A stretch of 64,000 bases of DNA from Blastomussa wellsi (GCA_947652115.1 OX393563.1:6612229-6676228); one strand, 5' to 3'. Shown: positions 12,401-24,466, numbered from the stretch's first letter. Notes: generated from the letters alone by a model not told the origin. Numbers and translations: made by a program.

Positions 12401-15400
12401 GAACACCCCAGAACAGCATTCAGAGGGGAGAAGAGGGGTCATCCTGTCTCTCGCAACATGTCAGTGTTTTTCGAAATTGTTTACACACTTTTATAGCGCG
12501 ACGCGCCTAACTGTGGCCACCCAACAAACTTTTTTGACAAGTTAGCCAATCAGAGAGCGTGAATTTGTTTGAGTTGTCCTGCCTCCTTGTTAAAAGCGTG
12601 ACAGGTTTCGTGAGAACAGCTTTGAAAATTCCTAGGAGGCGGGACAGCTAGCTCAAACAAATTTGTGCTCTCTGATTGGCTAATTATAACTTGTCAAATA
12701 CGTTTGTTGGGTGGCCACAGTAAGGCGCGTTGCGCTGTAATATTTACCACACATATACTCGTATTACTTACAATACTAATACAACTACTCACTCTACTTA
12801 CAGTACTACCGGTACTTCTACGTCTGTTTTGTCTATATGTTAATCATTATGTTAATATCAGTGTCAGAATTTGGGCAAGCAAGATTTTCTTTTGTCAATA
12901 TTTCATTTTATGTGCTGTCACTACTTTTTTGTCGTCCTGCTTCAGCCTTGTCAGTATTTTCTCTGGTTGGGTCTCTGCACATAAAACACTTAAACCACTG
13001 AACACCAATATTCATGCCATTAATCACCAACCACTGACCATCAACTTCTAACCCTAATGCTAACTGTAATCTTATCTTATCTGTTGATGTTCCGGGGTGT
13101 TCCAGTGTTCTAGTCTTAGTACATGTTTCCTTGATGCAGATTTTCTTTGGCACCACTTGAGATCTTCTTGTTTTGAACGTTTGTAGCCTTTGAACCCAAA
13201 TCCTGACAGCCAGTGGCTGGCATATTTTAAAGACAACGAGGTGCTGTTACAAATTGACAAGGATTGCAGGTATGTATCTCACTGTGTTAGTAAGTAAACA
13301 TTGTTTGCAGTTGACTAGTAAATAATTATTTTCATGAACTGTAGCCCTCCCAATTGTTACTACACCATTTGAATAATTATCTCCTTTGCAGGAAAAATTT
13401 ATGTCAATTGAAAATAATCATTTTCTTGATTCCAAACTGTGTGCCTTATCATTGCTACCTAGGAAATTTCCTTTTGACTTAGAGAATATGAAATGCATGG
13501 CATCTTAGTTCAGTTGGTGGAGCATAGCACCGGTATCGCAAAGGCCATGGGTTCAAATCCCGTTGAAGCGCTGATTTTTTTGCTTAAATTGGAAATTAAC
13601 TGCGATGATCATTTCTCACTTTCAAGGTTCTTTTTATTAGTTTATGATAACATGTTGACAACTTGTGTTTATGGCTTCCATTTCAAATGACCACTGACCA
13701 ATCAAAATGCAACAAATTACCATTTGCCCACAGTTTGAGATTTGTGAAATTCTCACGAGAGTGAAGGGTGAATTTGACAATTATTTAACATCTCTGTTCG
13801 CGCCCATGTCAGTTCCCATATTTTGATTGGATGGTTCAAATAGAAGCCAGCAAAATGACGTCAAAAAGTTGTTGATTTAAATAATGTCAGAATTTAATCA
13901 AAAGTGGTCACCGTTATGGCTTGGTGTGTAGCACTGAGATCACTTCCAGCCCTACTGCTTTTTTGTTACATGTAAGCCTCTTTAGAAAATTTGCCATCAC
14001 TCTCATTTCCACAAGCCTCTTTTAGTTCTATAACCTCAGTTTCCATAAGCCAGAGATTCTTAATATCCATACTCCTTTATTTGTTCAAACAAGGTGGCAG
14101 CACTGTTACCGTAGCAGGGAAACTTCAATAGAAGAATAATTGCTGTGATATTTTCAAGGTTAAAATTTGTGGTTTATTACCAGCTTGAATGGCCACCATT
14201 GGAAGTGTTGTAGCTGTAAATTTCTGCTGCATCAAAAAGAAAGTATTCAAACAAAAGCAATTGTTCTAGAATTCTGATTAATTCTTACCTTTTTGTTGTA
14301 GGAGGCTGTGTCCAGATATTTCTTTTTTTCAAATAGCAACTAAATATCCAAACAAAAAGGTCACAACTGGTGAGTGAGAGATAATTGGTTGCTAAAATGG
14401 TCTGATTGCCATTTGTTAGTTCTGTGAGTTTATTCAACAGATTGGTTATATAATAATATAAAAGTGATGTAAGTAATCCTTAGTTTGTGATTATTTTCTT
14501 GAATGTTTTTTGTGATTATTTTCTTGAATTCTCAGATTTAACCGGAAAATAAATGCATGGAAATCAGTTTGGAGAATTTAATGTATCAGTATTTCATGCC
14601 AATTTTTTATAAAATTATGTAATATAGCTTGTGGAAGTTAATTGGAAGTTTGTTTTGTCCTGTTGATACAATAGGCTCATCATGTGATTGTGCAGTATGA
14701 GTTCAGTACCAAATACAACTGTAAATATTATTGTGAGTCGTATACCAACTAACATGTTTTATTTTATTGCTTCATTGGTTAGGAGAGGATAGAGATTTTG
14801 AAACCCTAAGAGAGCGAGTTTTACGTTCCCACTTAGAGGCATCACATGTTAACACCAACAGAAGTGGCCTCAAAAATGTGAGTCAAAAATGAGGAATCTT
14901 TTCCTCAACTGAAAGCCATTTCAAATTCCAGCATATTGAAATGCTACTGACAACAATAGTGGTAAAGTGTGATGTCACAAATATTTAAATTTTTGAAATT
15001 ATGGGATTCATTAAGATCTTCAGAGAGTACACGATGAAGAATAATACCCACTTGCCAAAAATCAGCATCTTATTTCAATTTGGGGGTGAGATATTGGCCC
15101 TTTCATGCTTCAGTGACTCCATACAATTCCTTGTAATTTTGTCTTGGTTCTAAACCGTTTAGACAAAATTGCAATGGCCCTGAATTAGAACAGGGGTCAC
15201 ACGCACCTTAAATGTCAGAATAAAAATTCAAGGCCTTAAAAATCCTTGAAAATTGCAGTCAGTGCTGGAAAGCCCTTGAAATTTGTAGCTAATTTCAATC
15301 AACCTAGACCTTTACCTGTCTGGTAGGCATGCTTGCTACTGTATAAGCAGCTGATTAACATTGGAGTTTACATTGTGTGGAGTCCTTGAAAAATGGAAAA

Positions 15401-18400
15401 TGTGTCCATGAAAGTCCTTGAAAATTTGAATGGCTCATTGAAAGTTTTTTTGTTTTCTTTGCTAAGTTATCAGCACCCAGGAAAATTGCTCCAGAGGAGT
15501 ATTTTGTTTTAGGAGATGACCAAGAGGCTCACTGGGAGGTAAGGAAGTTGTTCTTGGTACCAAAACCAGTGCAATGCTTAGTTGTGCAAAATTGGTAAAC
15601 TTTACTGCTTAAAATGTTTTAGTGTACACAGGGCACTATCCAGAAATGACAATGCTTTAATTTATAAAACATAGTGCATAACTTTTGATTAATTTTCAGG
15701 TTGTTGAGAGAATATTGTACATTTATGCAAAACTTAATCCTGGGTTGGGTTATGTCCAGGTAAGAAAATTTTTGCTCTGTCTAAAGAACCATCCACTCTC
15801 TTGCTTTAAGTCATGTGTAGAGACAACTGTCCCCCAACTTATCTAATCTGGTGTTTCCTATGCAAATTAATTTACAATGTAGTAACCCCTACAGTTCCAA
15901 AGGTTTACAGACAATATTTTTGATGCATTCCTTTCTAGGGCATGAATGAAATAATTGGGCCACTGTATTATGTATTCTGCTCGGATCCAGATGCTAAATG
16001 GCAAGGTGTGTAAATCATTTTGTATTACTAAACTTGCTATTTTTTGTATCTAATGAAATTGATATTACCGGTAAACAACTTTGTTTTATGATGAGGTTTG
16101 CACATCTCAGTCTTGCAACTGGCATGCGTGTGGCCCCCTATTTCTCCATTGAGTTGTGATTTAGAAGTTGGTTTTTGTGGAGAGAGGAAAACTGGAGAAC
16201 CTAGAGAAAACCCCTCGAAGCAAGGACGAGAACCAAGAACAAAATCAACCCAAATATGATAGGTCTAGGAATCGAAGACTGGTCACATTGGCCAGGGCTT
16301 GAACTTACCTTTTTAGTCCACAAGCAAAGTCTTGCTAGTAACAATTTTTCCTACTAGCAAATTGGCGAGCCAACTAGCAAATTTTTTCATGTAAAAATTA
16401 AAATTCTTAATAATATTGATATTTTTGAAGTAATGATCTGAAAAGGTAAGTAAAAAAGTTTGTTCATACTTTCTTTCGACTTTCTTGACATGATGAAGCT
16501 CAAATCGAACAGCTTTCTTGAAATGTTTTGGAGACAGGGATGATTCTTACTCGCAAATGTTTGCTAGTGGCTATATTTTTCACTCGCAAAACCCAAAAAA
16601 CACTTGCATTTTTTTGCGAGTTTGCGAGCATTAATTTCAAGCCCTGATTGGTGGGAGACGAGTGCTCTCACCACTGTGCCATCCCTGTTCCCTGTTTTAT
16701 TGAAATAACCTGTCAGTTCCAAACTGAGGTAAGAAAATATTAGGAAAGATTGAGCTCTTCTGGCAGGGTATGACTACCAATGACACTAAAATATTCTTGC
16801 GTATTTTTCCACAGAAAATGTTGAAGCAGATGCCTTCTTTTGCTTTACTAATCTTATGTCAGAGATACGAGACAACTTTATTAAAACTCTGGATGATTCA
16901 GCTTGCGGTATAGGTGGGTTTATTGGTTTTAACTGACAGAGATGTAGCTAATTACTTCCATCATGCTGCTGAGGGTTCATTCTTATGTAATGACTGTGTA
17001 TTTTGTTTATTGCATAATTATTACTAACAGTGAAACCCAAAAAACTCTGAACACCTAGAACAGTTACTGTTTCGTGACCAATCAGATGCAAGATGAAGAC
17101 ACAGCCTCTGAAAACTGCAAGAGTAATTACGGTAGTTGAAAGGTTTGATTAGTCACAAAACAATGTGTTGGCTTTTTCTTCCACAATTTTACTGTTAGCA
17201 ATACTGAAATTGTTATTATTGTTCTATTTGAGAGCTTATGCATTAGCAGAGAATAACTATGAACAATATTTCACTGAACAGAGACGTTGCATGAAACAAA
17301 CATGATCATCATATCTGAGAGCTACTCAAATTGTAATCAAATGTAGCATCTCTTTTTAGTAAACTATTGGTCATGATTATGGTATTTTTTGCTTATGCAT
17401 AAGCTCAGAATTAGAAATAGAACAATAATAGCAATTTCTATATTTTCTAGCGGAAAAATAAGCCAACTTGTTGTTTCGTGACTAATCCAAACATTTGTTG
17501 TTATGTCTTGCAGTTTCATCTCACATATGATTGGTTGAGAAGTAACATTCCAGAAATAATTTTAGGTGTTCACAGTTTTCCAGGTTTCACTGCAATTGCT
17601 ACTACATTTCAGGAAACATGATGAAAAGTGTTCGAAGCCTGTTGAAAGAGAGAGACCTGATGTTATTCACATATCTGGTGATGTATCCTCATTTAGATTA
17701 TTTCTGCTGTCATTAGCAAGAGTTGGTGCTGTGATCTCGGGCATCACAGTGGCCAAATGGTTAGCTTGCCGAACTCTGGACTGAGCAGCCCAGGTTTGGA
17801 CCCTGGTGGGCCTTGGTCACTTCATTGCTCTCATTATATGTTGCCTCTCTACACCCATGTGTATAAGTTGGTACTGATAAATTAATGCTGGGGTCAGGGT
17901 AGGGGGTGGGGGTAACCCGATAATGGACTAGCATCCCATCCAAGGATGCAAATATTTTTTCCCGTGGAGGACCTGTAGTTTCAAGACGTAGGCACCATTT
18001 GTTTCTAAAGATGGCTCCTTGAAAGAATAATTTTTTAACAGGTGTTGCTTTTGTTATTTCTGTAGGAAGAACAGCAAATGAGGCCACAGTTCTACAGTTT
18101 CAGATGGCTAACATTGTTGTTATCTCAGGAATTTGCATTACCAGGTATGTGTAGTAAAAATCCAAAGCACAACATTTTCAGCGAATGACGAAGCCACTTG
18201 CACGACCAAACATATCAAGGCAACGAAGGTGTAAAATTTTACAATAGACCTTTTTACCGATATGGTGGCCATTTTGATTTCTATTGTTTTGTAAGACATC
18301 AAGGGATGCTAGGGGGAGGCAATTTAATGTGGGCATCCCATAATACCTACTTAAAACAATAGAAATCAAAATGGTCGCGTGTCAATAAAAGGTCTATTTG

Positions 18401-20893
18401 AAACATATAGCAAAATGGAATTATTTAGCTCTTATTAACCAAGCGGGAGGTCTGTATGGGAGAATCTTGACCGAGGTCGTGAGTATGCAGACCGAACGCA
18501 GTGAGGTCTGTTCCCACGGCCGAGGTCAAGATTCTCCCATACAGACCGACCAAGCTCGGTTAATAAGATGTTTATTATATGGACAAATGGAAAATTAAAT
18601 TTGCTTAACGACACTGCTTCATTCTCACTGACATTTTGTTTGCGAAGGGCGATGAGCTGAACTTAAATTTACAAAAATTTGGTCGTATCTTTACTTTTTA
18701 TTCTTGTCAAGCTTTTTTAATTTTCTATTTAGAATTTTTAGACAAAAAGGAGACAATGTGTTCCTGTTTTGTTTGTAACTTTCGGACCCCAAAATGCAAC
18801 CAGTCTAGATGCCGGTCTAGATGGGAAAATCTAGACCGCAGTCAATATCAATTTTAGGCAGTCAAATAATTTTGTGAATTCGCTAGTTTCCAGTCGACGT
18901 GAGACACAGCCATATAATAAATCATTGTACAGTGCATCAATGCAAAAATGTTATTGTATCTTTCCTTTCTAATTCAAAAGTAATTTTCATGTTTCTAAGC
19001 TATCACAGATTGCGACTTTACACGTGATAATTTTACCATTTGCTAATCAGAGCAATTTTATTCTTTACATATAAAAGAAGCCTTTGTAGAGGATCTTTGT
19101 ACATTTGATGCCATAAGGCAAAGAGTCTATTTTCTGACAGGCATTCTCATCTCTTTCTTATAGGATAATCCCCCACCCCTGCCAAAAAACCTGGGACCAC
19201 AGTGAACTCACAATCAAACCTTGCAACCAGTGCAAATGATGGATAATGCTGGAATGCCATTCATGATTGGTTTTAATTTTGCACCTGATAAGCATAGAAG
19301 ACAAAATTTTCACTCCAGCTTTTAAGTATGAGATTGATATAGTTTAAAACTGAGCATTTCTGGTGTTTTATTCACGTCACTTTCATTCCTTTGCAGATGT
19401 TATCAGGGTGTGGGATTCCCTTTTTGCCGATGAGAAGCGATTTGATTTCCTGATTTATGTTTGCTGCGCTATGCACATGTAAGTGAATTGACTGTATTAG
19501 TGAAAACGCAAAATATGACTGTATTATGTACCATGAATAATTTACTGTTGTAACGCATTCACCATCGGCTGCATGTGAGCTTATAATTTGTTTCTCCAGA
19601 AAATACCCATACCCCTCCCACAGAGGGTTTATGCGATTTGAACACTCCACCCTTCTGAAAATTCAGTTTACCACGAGTTCATACTTCATGACCTCTGTGT
19701 GGTGGGTACCTAATGTTTTCTAGAATTACACAATGAACATTTGGTGCAAGATGAGTGATGGCATTTGGGTATCAAACATTTAATGATTGGGCTTTAAAGT
19801 TGGAAGGAAGGACAGATTTATTCATTTGCATGTGTTGCACTTCTTGTTGAACTACTCATGTGGGATATGCTAAATGAAAACTGATCACAGTTACACCAAA
19901 AACTGCCAAAATGGCAACTTTGCCTCTGTCAACCTGAGCTAAGATGTTCTTGTTATGTATTTTTCATTGTAGAGTTATAAGGGACCAACTTCTTGCTGGG
20001 GATTTTGCTACAACAATGAAGCTTCTACAGGTATTCAATATTTCTTTATACATGTATCTCATGGCCTCTGGGACATTGATCTGTAAAGGAAAAAGTCTTC
20101 TAACACAAACTGGTACGAAGCTGCTGGCACTTAACGAACAGGCTCCCGAGCGGGGGTTTGGGAGGAAAAACATTTGGCAAGTGAAGCGGGCTGAGTGTGG
20201 CCTTGTGTCGCTGATTTCTTTTTGCAAAATCTCCCACAGGAGGGCCAGTTTGCAGACTGGTGTTTAACTCTGATTTCTGTAGCATGAAGAAGAGTATTGC
20301 TACTCCCCCCCCCCCCCCCTTGGATCAGATGCTAGTCCATTACAGGTTCATCATCATCATTTCTCCCCTCGCCAGTAGGTGCATAAGGCCACAACTTTCT
20401 TCCAATCTAGCCTGTCTCTGGCTACCACCCTCACATTGCTCTGTTCTTTCCACTCTGCCTGTCATCTCTCTTCTTCCACTGTCCTCTGTGAGGTCTAATG
20501 CTTTATATTCGGGCCTCAATGCCATTCTTGAAGGCTTTCCCGACAATTCATCAGTGCCCATTGGGTGGAGACCGAGAGAGAGAAAGGCACAGTGAGAATT
20601 AAGTCTCTTGCCCATGAACACAACACAATAACCCTTGGCTCCAACCCAGTTCTTTCAATCTGGAGTACAGCACACCATCCATTAGGCCACCACGTCTTCC
20701 ACAATCTATGCTTTAATCAGCCGTTGCATTTGTTTAAATGTTTTGTTGCTCTTCATTTCAGAATTATCCATACATTGATATCCACACAATTCTCTCCAAA
20801 GCAATCGAGCTCAAACGACCAAGAGTAATGGCACCCAATCCTCCACCATCACATCAAAGACAGAAGGCTGGGTTCCATTTCAAGAAGAGATGA
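9442..20893 (+). CDS. TBC1D13: TBC1 domain family member 13 (Rab GAP), 17 coding exons
   Basis: Exons: 9442-9458, 9533-9606, 9724-9764, 11850-11911, 12287-12380, 13187-13269, 14302-14369, 14783-14877, 15467-15538, 15700-15759, 15939-16005, 16815-16913, 17613-17677, 18066-18144, 19397-19478, 19973-20030, 20762-20893. All have GT-AG ends and join in frame to 415 residues; the human protein is about 400. The TBC domain fills most of the protein. The arginine-finger motif IxxDxxR is I119-D122-R125 (IDKDCRR) and the glutamine finger YVQ is residues 220-222, so GAP activity should be intact. Other family signatures are PQFYSFRWLTLLLSQEF and VIRVWDSLF. The family stimulates GTP hydrolysis by Rabs; mammalian TBC1D13 has been linked to Rab35 and GLUT4 traffic. 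The basic tail after residue 395 is longer than in human. Introns are loaded with transposons, listed separately. Confidence 0.95.
9884..10092. mobile_element. Degenerate pogo/Tigger-like MITE
   Basis: It begins TACAGTCAACTCTCTGGCAA and then repeats GACACCTCT-type blocks. The right end, TTTTAGAGAGAGTTGG, has decayed from the sequence seen in the better copy at 46,390-46,911. Lies in intron 3 of TBC1D13. Confidence 0.6.
10329..11744. mobile_element. Second copy of the CAGGG-ended MITE, split by an insertion
   Basis: The left end CAGGGTTTGTAA is at 10,329. After the element at 10,341-11,325 the sequence resumes as GGTTTGTAAAAGTCATG, and the right end is TATGAACCCTG at 11,744. The interior has the same AAAGTCATGG blocks as the 5,920-6,196 copy, in the opposite orientation. 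Parts between 11,360 and 11,490 are diverged. Confidence 0.65.
10341..11325. mobile_element. 985-bp TIR element with 9-bp target duplication
   Basis: The ends are inverted repeats of about 70 bases: CAACCTTGTTCCCAGGGTCT at the left and the matching AGACCCTGGGAATGAGGTTG at the right, each running on through the GGAGCGAGAGAGAAAGA block. GGTTTGTAA flanks both sides exactly (10,332-10,340 and 11,326-11,334). The core has no transposase frame. A 9-bp duplication fits Mutator-like elements better than hAT (8 bp), but the superfamily is not proven. Confidence 0.8.
12492..12742. mobile_element. Foldback MITE in TBC1D13 intron 5
   Basis: The left arm (GCGCGACGCGCC, CTGTGGCCACCCAACAAAC) is mirrored by the right arm (GTTTGTTGGGTGGCCACAG, GGCGCGTTGCGC). 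The next blocks inside (AGCCAATCAGAGAGC against GCTCTCTGATTGGCT) pair as well. It is non-coding. Confidence 0.75.
13499..13626 (+). mobile_element. tRNA-derived SINE, family C
   Basis: The tRNA-like head has a box A (TAGTTCAGTTGGTGGAGCAT) and a box B (GGGTTCAAATCCC), then a short body ending TGCGATGATCATTTCTCACT. The minus-strand copy at 37,523-37,670 shares both head and tail. The anticodon arm does not pair properly, so this is not a tRNA gene. Lies in TBC1D13 intron 6. Confidence 0.8.
15186..15440. repeat. Repeat rich in CCTTGAAA blocks
   Basis: CCTTGAAA and close variants recur through this part of TBC1D13 intron 8 (AATCCTTGAAAATTGC, GCCCTTGAAATTT, GTCCTTGAAAAATGG, GTCCTTGAAAATTTG). It looks like a decayed MITE interior, but I found no clean ends. 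Confidence 0.4.
16166..16692 (-). mobile_element. SINE family B copy, interrupted by a MITE
   Basis: Read on the minus strand, the head (GGATGGCACAGTGGTGAGAG, then CTCGTCTCCCACCAAT) starts near 16,692 and breaks at 16,647. The body resumes at 16,292 and runs to about 16,166. The piece between is the element at 16,293-16,646. Lies in TBC1D13 intron 11. Confidence 0.7.
16293..16646. mobile_element. hAT-like MITE nested in a SINE
   Basis: CAGGGCTTGAA at 16,293 and TTCAAGCCCTG ending at 16,646 are exact 11-bp inverted ends. ATTGGC and ATTGGT flank the two sides, an almost perfect 5- to 6-bp duplication. The interior repeats ACTAGCAAATT and TTGCGAG-like blocks and has no coding region. Confidence 0.8.
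17028..17592. mobile_element. Foldback element ending 20 bp before TBC1D13 exon 13
   Basis: CAGTGAAACC at the left matches GGTTTCACTG at the right. Long internal arms also pair, for example CTGAACACCTA against TAGGTGTTCACAG, and GAGCTTATGCAT against ATGCATAAGCTC. The element fills much of intron 12, and its right end lies 20 bases from the first base of exon 13 (17,613). A diverged relative is at about 44,590-44,660. Confidence 0.7.
17741..17946 (+). mobile_element. SINE family A copy
   Basis: The head GTGGCCAAATGGTTAGCTTG and the body GGGGGTAACCCGATAATGGA, CTAGCATCCCATCCAAGG match the family. A GGGTAGGGGGTGGG expansion sits before the conserved block. In TBC1D13 intron 13. Confidence 0.75.
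18243..18398. mobile_element. Palindromic MITE
   Basis: AATAGACCTTTTTACCGA at the left faces AATAAAAGGTCTATT at the right. Inside, CATTTTGATTTCTATTGTTTT pairs with AAAACAATAGAAATCAAAATG. In TBC1D13 intron 14, 33 bases before the next palindromic element. Confidence 0.75.
18431..18567. mobile_element. Near-perfect palindromic MITE
   Basis: CTTATTAACC and GGTTAATAAG bound the element. Inside, GGTCTGTATGGGAGAATCTT pairs exactly with AAGATTCTCCCATACAGACC. A hairpin of more than 100 bases follows. Confidence 0.8.
20561..20703 (-). mobile_element. SINE family A, 5' portion
   Basis: On the minus strand it carries GTGGCCTAATGGATGG and TCTCACTGTGCC from the family head. A short family fragment (CTAGTCCATTACAGG, opposite strand of the conserved block) near 20,330 may be the other end, separated by unrelated sequence. 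In the last TBC1D13 intron. Confidence 0.6.
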
Positions 20894-22534
20894 CAGCTGT
20901 TTCGTGATTAATGATTCATTTATGCTATCTTCAAATTCAAAAATTGACAAGAGTTTATAATAACGTTTTATCCCCTGTAGTTGTCTATATAGCAAATTAA
21001 TTGTAGCAGACAGGTTTAAAGAACATATGGCCTGATCATCTTGGAAATGACCTGTTGGTTTAGTGCCAAAAAAGAATTATAGTTCTAAAATATATAAAAA
21101 TTTGTGAGGGGAATTTCGATCTTGATCTTTTCTACTTTTAAATTACATTATACATCCCAGGAAAGTCAACTTTTTAATCTCTCTGTTATCAATTTTCTAT
21201 TTTTGGAAAATGTTGTTAAGACTGTGTTGAAATGGTCTTGTTTGCTGCTGGTTTGGGTGAAGTTGCCAAGAAAGTGTTTTTTTCCTGCAAGTGTTGGTTA
21301 GTTAAAAAATCTTGCTCAGTAGGCTTCTGCCACGAGTTTCCTTTTAGTCGTTCGGCAACCTCAACATCCATGAAGTGGAAGTAAAGGCCCTGCAGTGTGC
21401 CATTTCCTAGTTGCCTTTTGTCTCAGTGTCAGTGAAAGCTTCGTGGAAGCCATTCATTCGAAATGTGTTCCACTTTACGTTAGGCTCAATTTCCACCGCT
21501 ATTGAGTCCGGGCTCATTTCACTCGAAAGTGGCCTATTCAGGGAATGAACTCCAACTTCGTCCAGTACTTGCAGTCGAGAGACAAATGGTATTGTGGTAT
21601 TAGTGTCTGATCGTCCGATCTAGCCTCCAATGCAGACCTTCTCTGGACTTGTAATGCATTCTCAGTTCCTCCCTGGGATGATCCCAAAGGAAATCTGCCC
21701 AGGAGGTGTGACACACCCCCGTGTCTTCTAATAGCATATTTTGCAATTTAGTTCCTCACGCAACGCTTCTCCAAATGGCACAGGAACTTTGATTGGCCAA
21801 ACTCCACGGAAAGGGATGCAGTGGGAACATTCCTTGGCGACAAGATCAGTTAACGTGTCGTGTTGATACAAAAGTTATCACTACGTAAATGTAGATATTT
21901 CTGCATGTGAATGCAAATCTTTATATGATGCTGAACACATTTTTAGTAGCCTTTTATGGTTGTGTGGCAGCGACTCGTTTCTTGTTGCCGCCAAAAATTC
22001 AGTCGCTGGAACAAGTGCCGTGCCCGTTGATGACGAAATCCCGTCTCCAAGACGGGAGGGAACGAGTCCGAGGTGTTCGATTCTGAAGTTGCTAAGCAAC
22101 ATGACGTATTTGCTTGCGTGACTGCTTTCGGAGTACTTGAGAGCACTTACGCTGGTTTTGATTGGATGAAATAAGTCGAGATTTCTTCAACGAAGTTTTG
22201 ACTCTTACTCCGTGTACCGTATGCAAATGTCTCACAATGTTTTACCTTTGTTCATGATTCTTTGTTCTTTGGGCAGCATTGTTTCTAATCATTTGTTTCT
22301 ATTGTTTGACGTCATCTGTGTCCGGAACACGAAGGAGCCGAAGTTTTGCAAAACTGGCACTTATTCTTACGACTGAAATTATAGAAATAAAAAAGCTGAA
22401 AATGGTGTAGTTTTGTGTATAAAAATGTAAATATGTTACGGAATTTCTAAGCGATTAGGACTTTTTAGTCAATGAATTAAACCGAAAATAAGTCATGCAT
22501 TGCGTGTTGATACACTGGAACTTACTACTATATC

Positions 22535-23400
22535 AACGGATTTTGCTTCAACCTTCCTCGACCACAGGCGGACCACCCGATGTTTGACTTTGTTGTGTGA
22601 TACCGATCAATGGCGGTTACAAAAAAAAAAATATAGATGTTGGCCGCGATTTGCTCTAAATACTAAGTTTATCTTGCATGTTCAATAAACGTTGAGGCGA
22701 AATGTTAAATGTGTGCTATTTTTTGCCCGTTCTGAGCCGTTTAAGGCGTCATTTCGCGAGATATTTTTATCGACCCCTAGATTATATAGAAGAGAAAGAG
22801 AGACAAGGCAGGCAGCACGACAGCCGGCGACCACGACCTTGTCCGGTTCAAGCCCAAACTGACGCTAAACCGTCATAATTTTCACCGCGAAAATGCTGGC
22901 ATCTGATCGAGCACAAATTTCTTCGTACTTGAGCCGAGCTTGAGCTTCATCCTTCCAAAAGTTTCGGAGAAAAGCGATCCTGAAGTCTAAAGAACAGCTT
23001 TCTCAATATAATAGGTGCCAGATTCGTGCCCAAAGGAATCTGGAGAATGCGAGTTAATTCGAATCTACCAATGGGAGGCGGCCTTGGGCTTTTTGAACTG
23101 CCAACGGCAGCATGCGTTGCGATGCGTTGATTAGTAGATTCGAATTGACTTGCATTCCTTTGGGCACGAATCTGCCTGCCTTATCTCTCTTTCTCTTCAA
23201 TATGATCTAGGGGTCGATAAATTATCTCGCGAAATGACGCCTTAAACGGTTCAGAACGGGCAAAAAATAGCACACAAGACTTACTTAACATTTCGCCTCA
23301 ACGTTTATTTCTTTAGTAACCGCCATTGATCGGTACTCAAACATCGGATGGTCCGCCTGTGGTCGAGGAAGGTTGAAGCAAATGCTGATGAATCCGTTGA
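22535..23400. repeat. Large foldback with an inner inverted repeat
   Basis: The outer arms are about 22,535-22,815 and 23,185-23,400. Shared blocks in inverse order include CTTCAACCTTCCTCGACCAC, CCGATCAATGGCGGTTAC, AACGTTGAGGCGAAATGTTA, GTTTAAGGCGTCATTTCGCG and TCGACCCCTAGAT. A second inverted repeat lies inside (AGATTCGTGCCCAAAGGAAT near 23,027 and its complement near 23,170). The left arm has about 60 extra bases after an A-run. Each outer arm also carries a similar short open frame (FASTFLDHRRT...DQWRL). Confidence 0.75.
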
Positions 23401-24466
23401 TATGGACATGTCTTCGCATGCCCCACTATCTGAGAGCCTGCAACAGGCTACAGAAAAAGTGCGGAAGATCAGGAAATGATAAATCGGAATAAACTGTTCT
23501 TTTTTATTCAACTTCTCCCCTAGCGTGTTCACAACTGGTCAGCCTCCCACCAGTCAAATGTCTCTTTGTTTATAAAATTGTATTTATTCAAGGGCCGGCT
23601 GGCTTTGCCAATGCGAGCCGGCTCACCTTTGGGTCAAACGCTCGCTTCTCCCGGCTTCGACATTCCCGCATGAAACGCGAACCGTAAGTAGTCCAGGGAA
23701 ACATTGAGCTGTTACGCTACAGAAAAAAATCACCTTTGAGTGCACGAGAGCCTATGGAGATGGAAGTAACTGTGAAAGGATGGTCACAGGTGGTTTGTCT
23801 TCGGGAAGATCGATAAAATTGCGAAATACATTACAACGCCCCGATTGCTTTACATCACTGGCACCCATTCTCTTCTCGGATGAAAATTTTCAAGAGTCTG
23901 AAAATAAAATTGCTTCCAAAACAACTGGGCGTCTCTCTCCGCAGAGAGAAACGTCTGTAAACGAGAGTAAAATGAAACTGGCTCTTTCTTGACGCCCGCT
24001 CGAGGGCATACATTATTTGAAGAAAGTTTCAGAGTTCAATATCCTCTTACGACATGTCGTAAAAGTAAGCGGGTTAAGGTCCTGCAAGACAGCAACACCT
24101 GCTCGATGTGTTCTCGCCGTATGACTTTATAAATACCTGCTTGGTTCTCAATCATCCTTTCACTCATACATCGAGAATAAATGTGGTTCTTCCTACCGGA
24201 GAATTTAAAATTCTCTGATGAAGCGAAGATGGCCTTGTTGAACCCAAAAGCGGGCACCAGACGAACAGGATACCAGTTTTTTTGTTAAAAGATAATTATA
24301 ATACAATTATAATCATCTGGCGTGTAATTCATGTCTTTTTGTTGCCAGTTGTTTATAAACATTCAGTTTCTGCCTTTGGCACTGGTTAACCCATTAAATT
24401 CAATGCAAGAAATCCCAAGCTAATCGAAATGAGTGAAATTTTACAGTCCATCAACGGTGGGGTCAT

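Noticed and set aside
13499..13570. Possible tRNA gene
   Set aside because: Box A, box B and acceptor pairing are present, but the anticodon arm does not fold, and the same head with a shared non-tRNA tail recurs at 37,523-37,670. It is a SINE.
24036..24257. Minus-strand frame of 73 residues
   Set aside because: No hydrophobic or domain pattern, no good splice link to the 24,467-24,712 exon; left uncalled.
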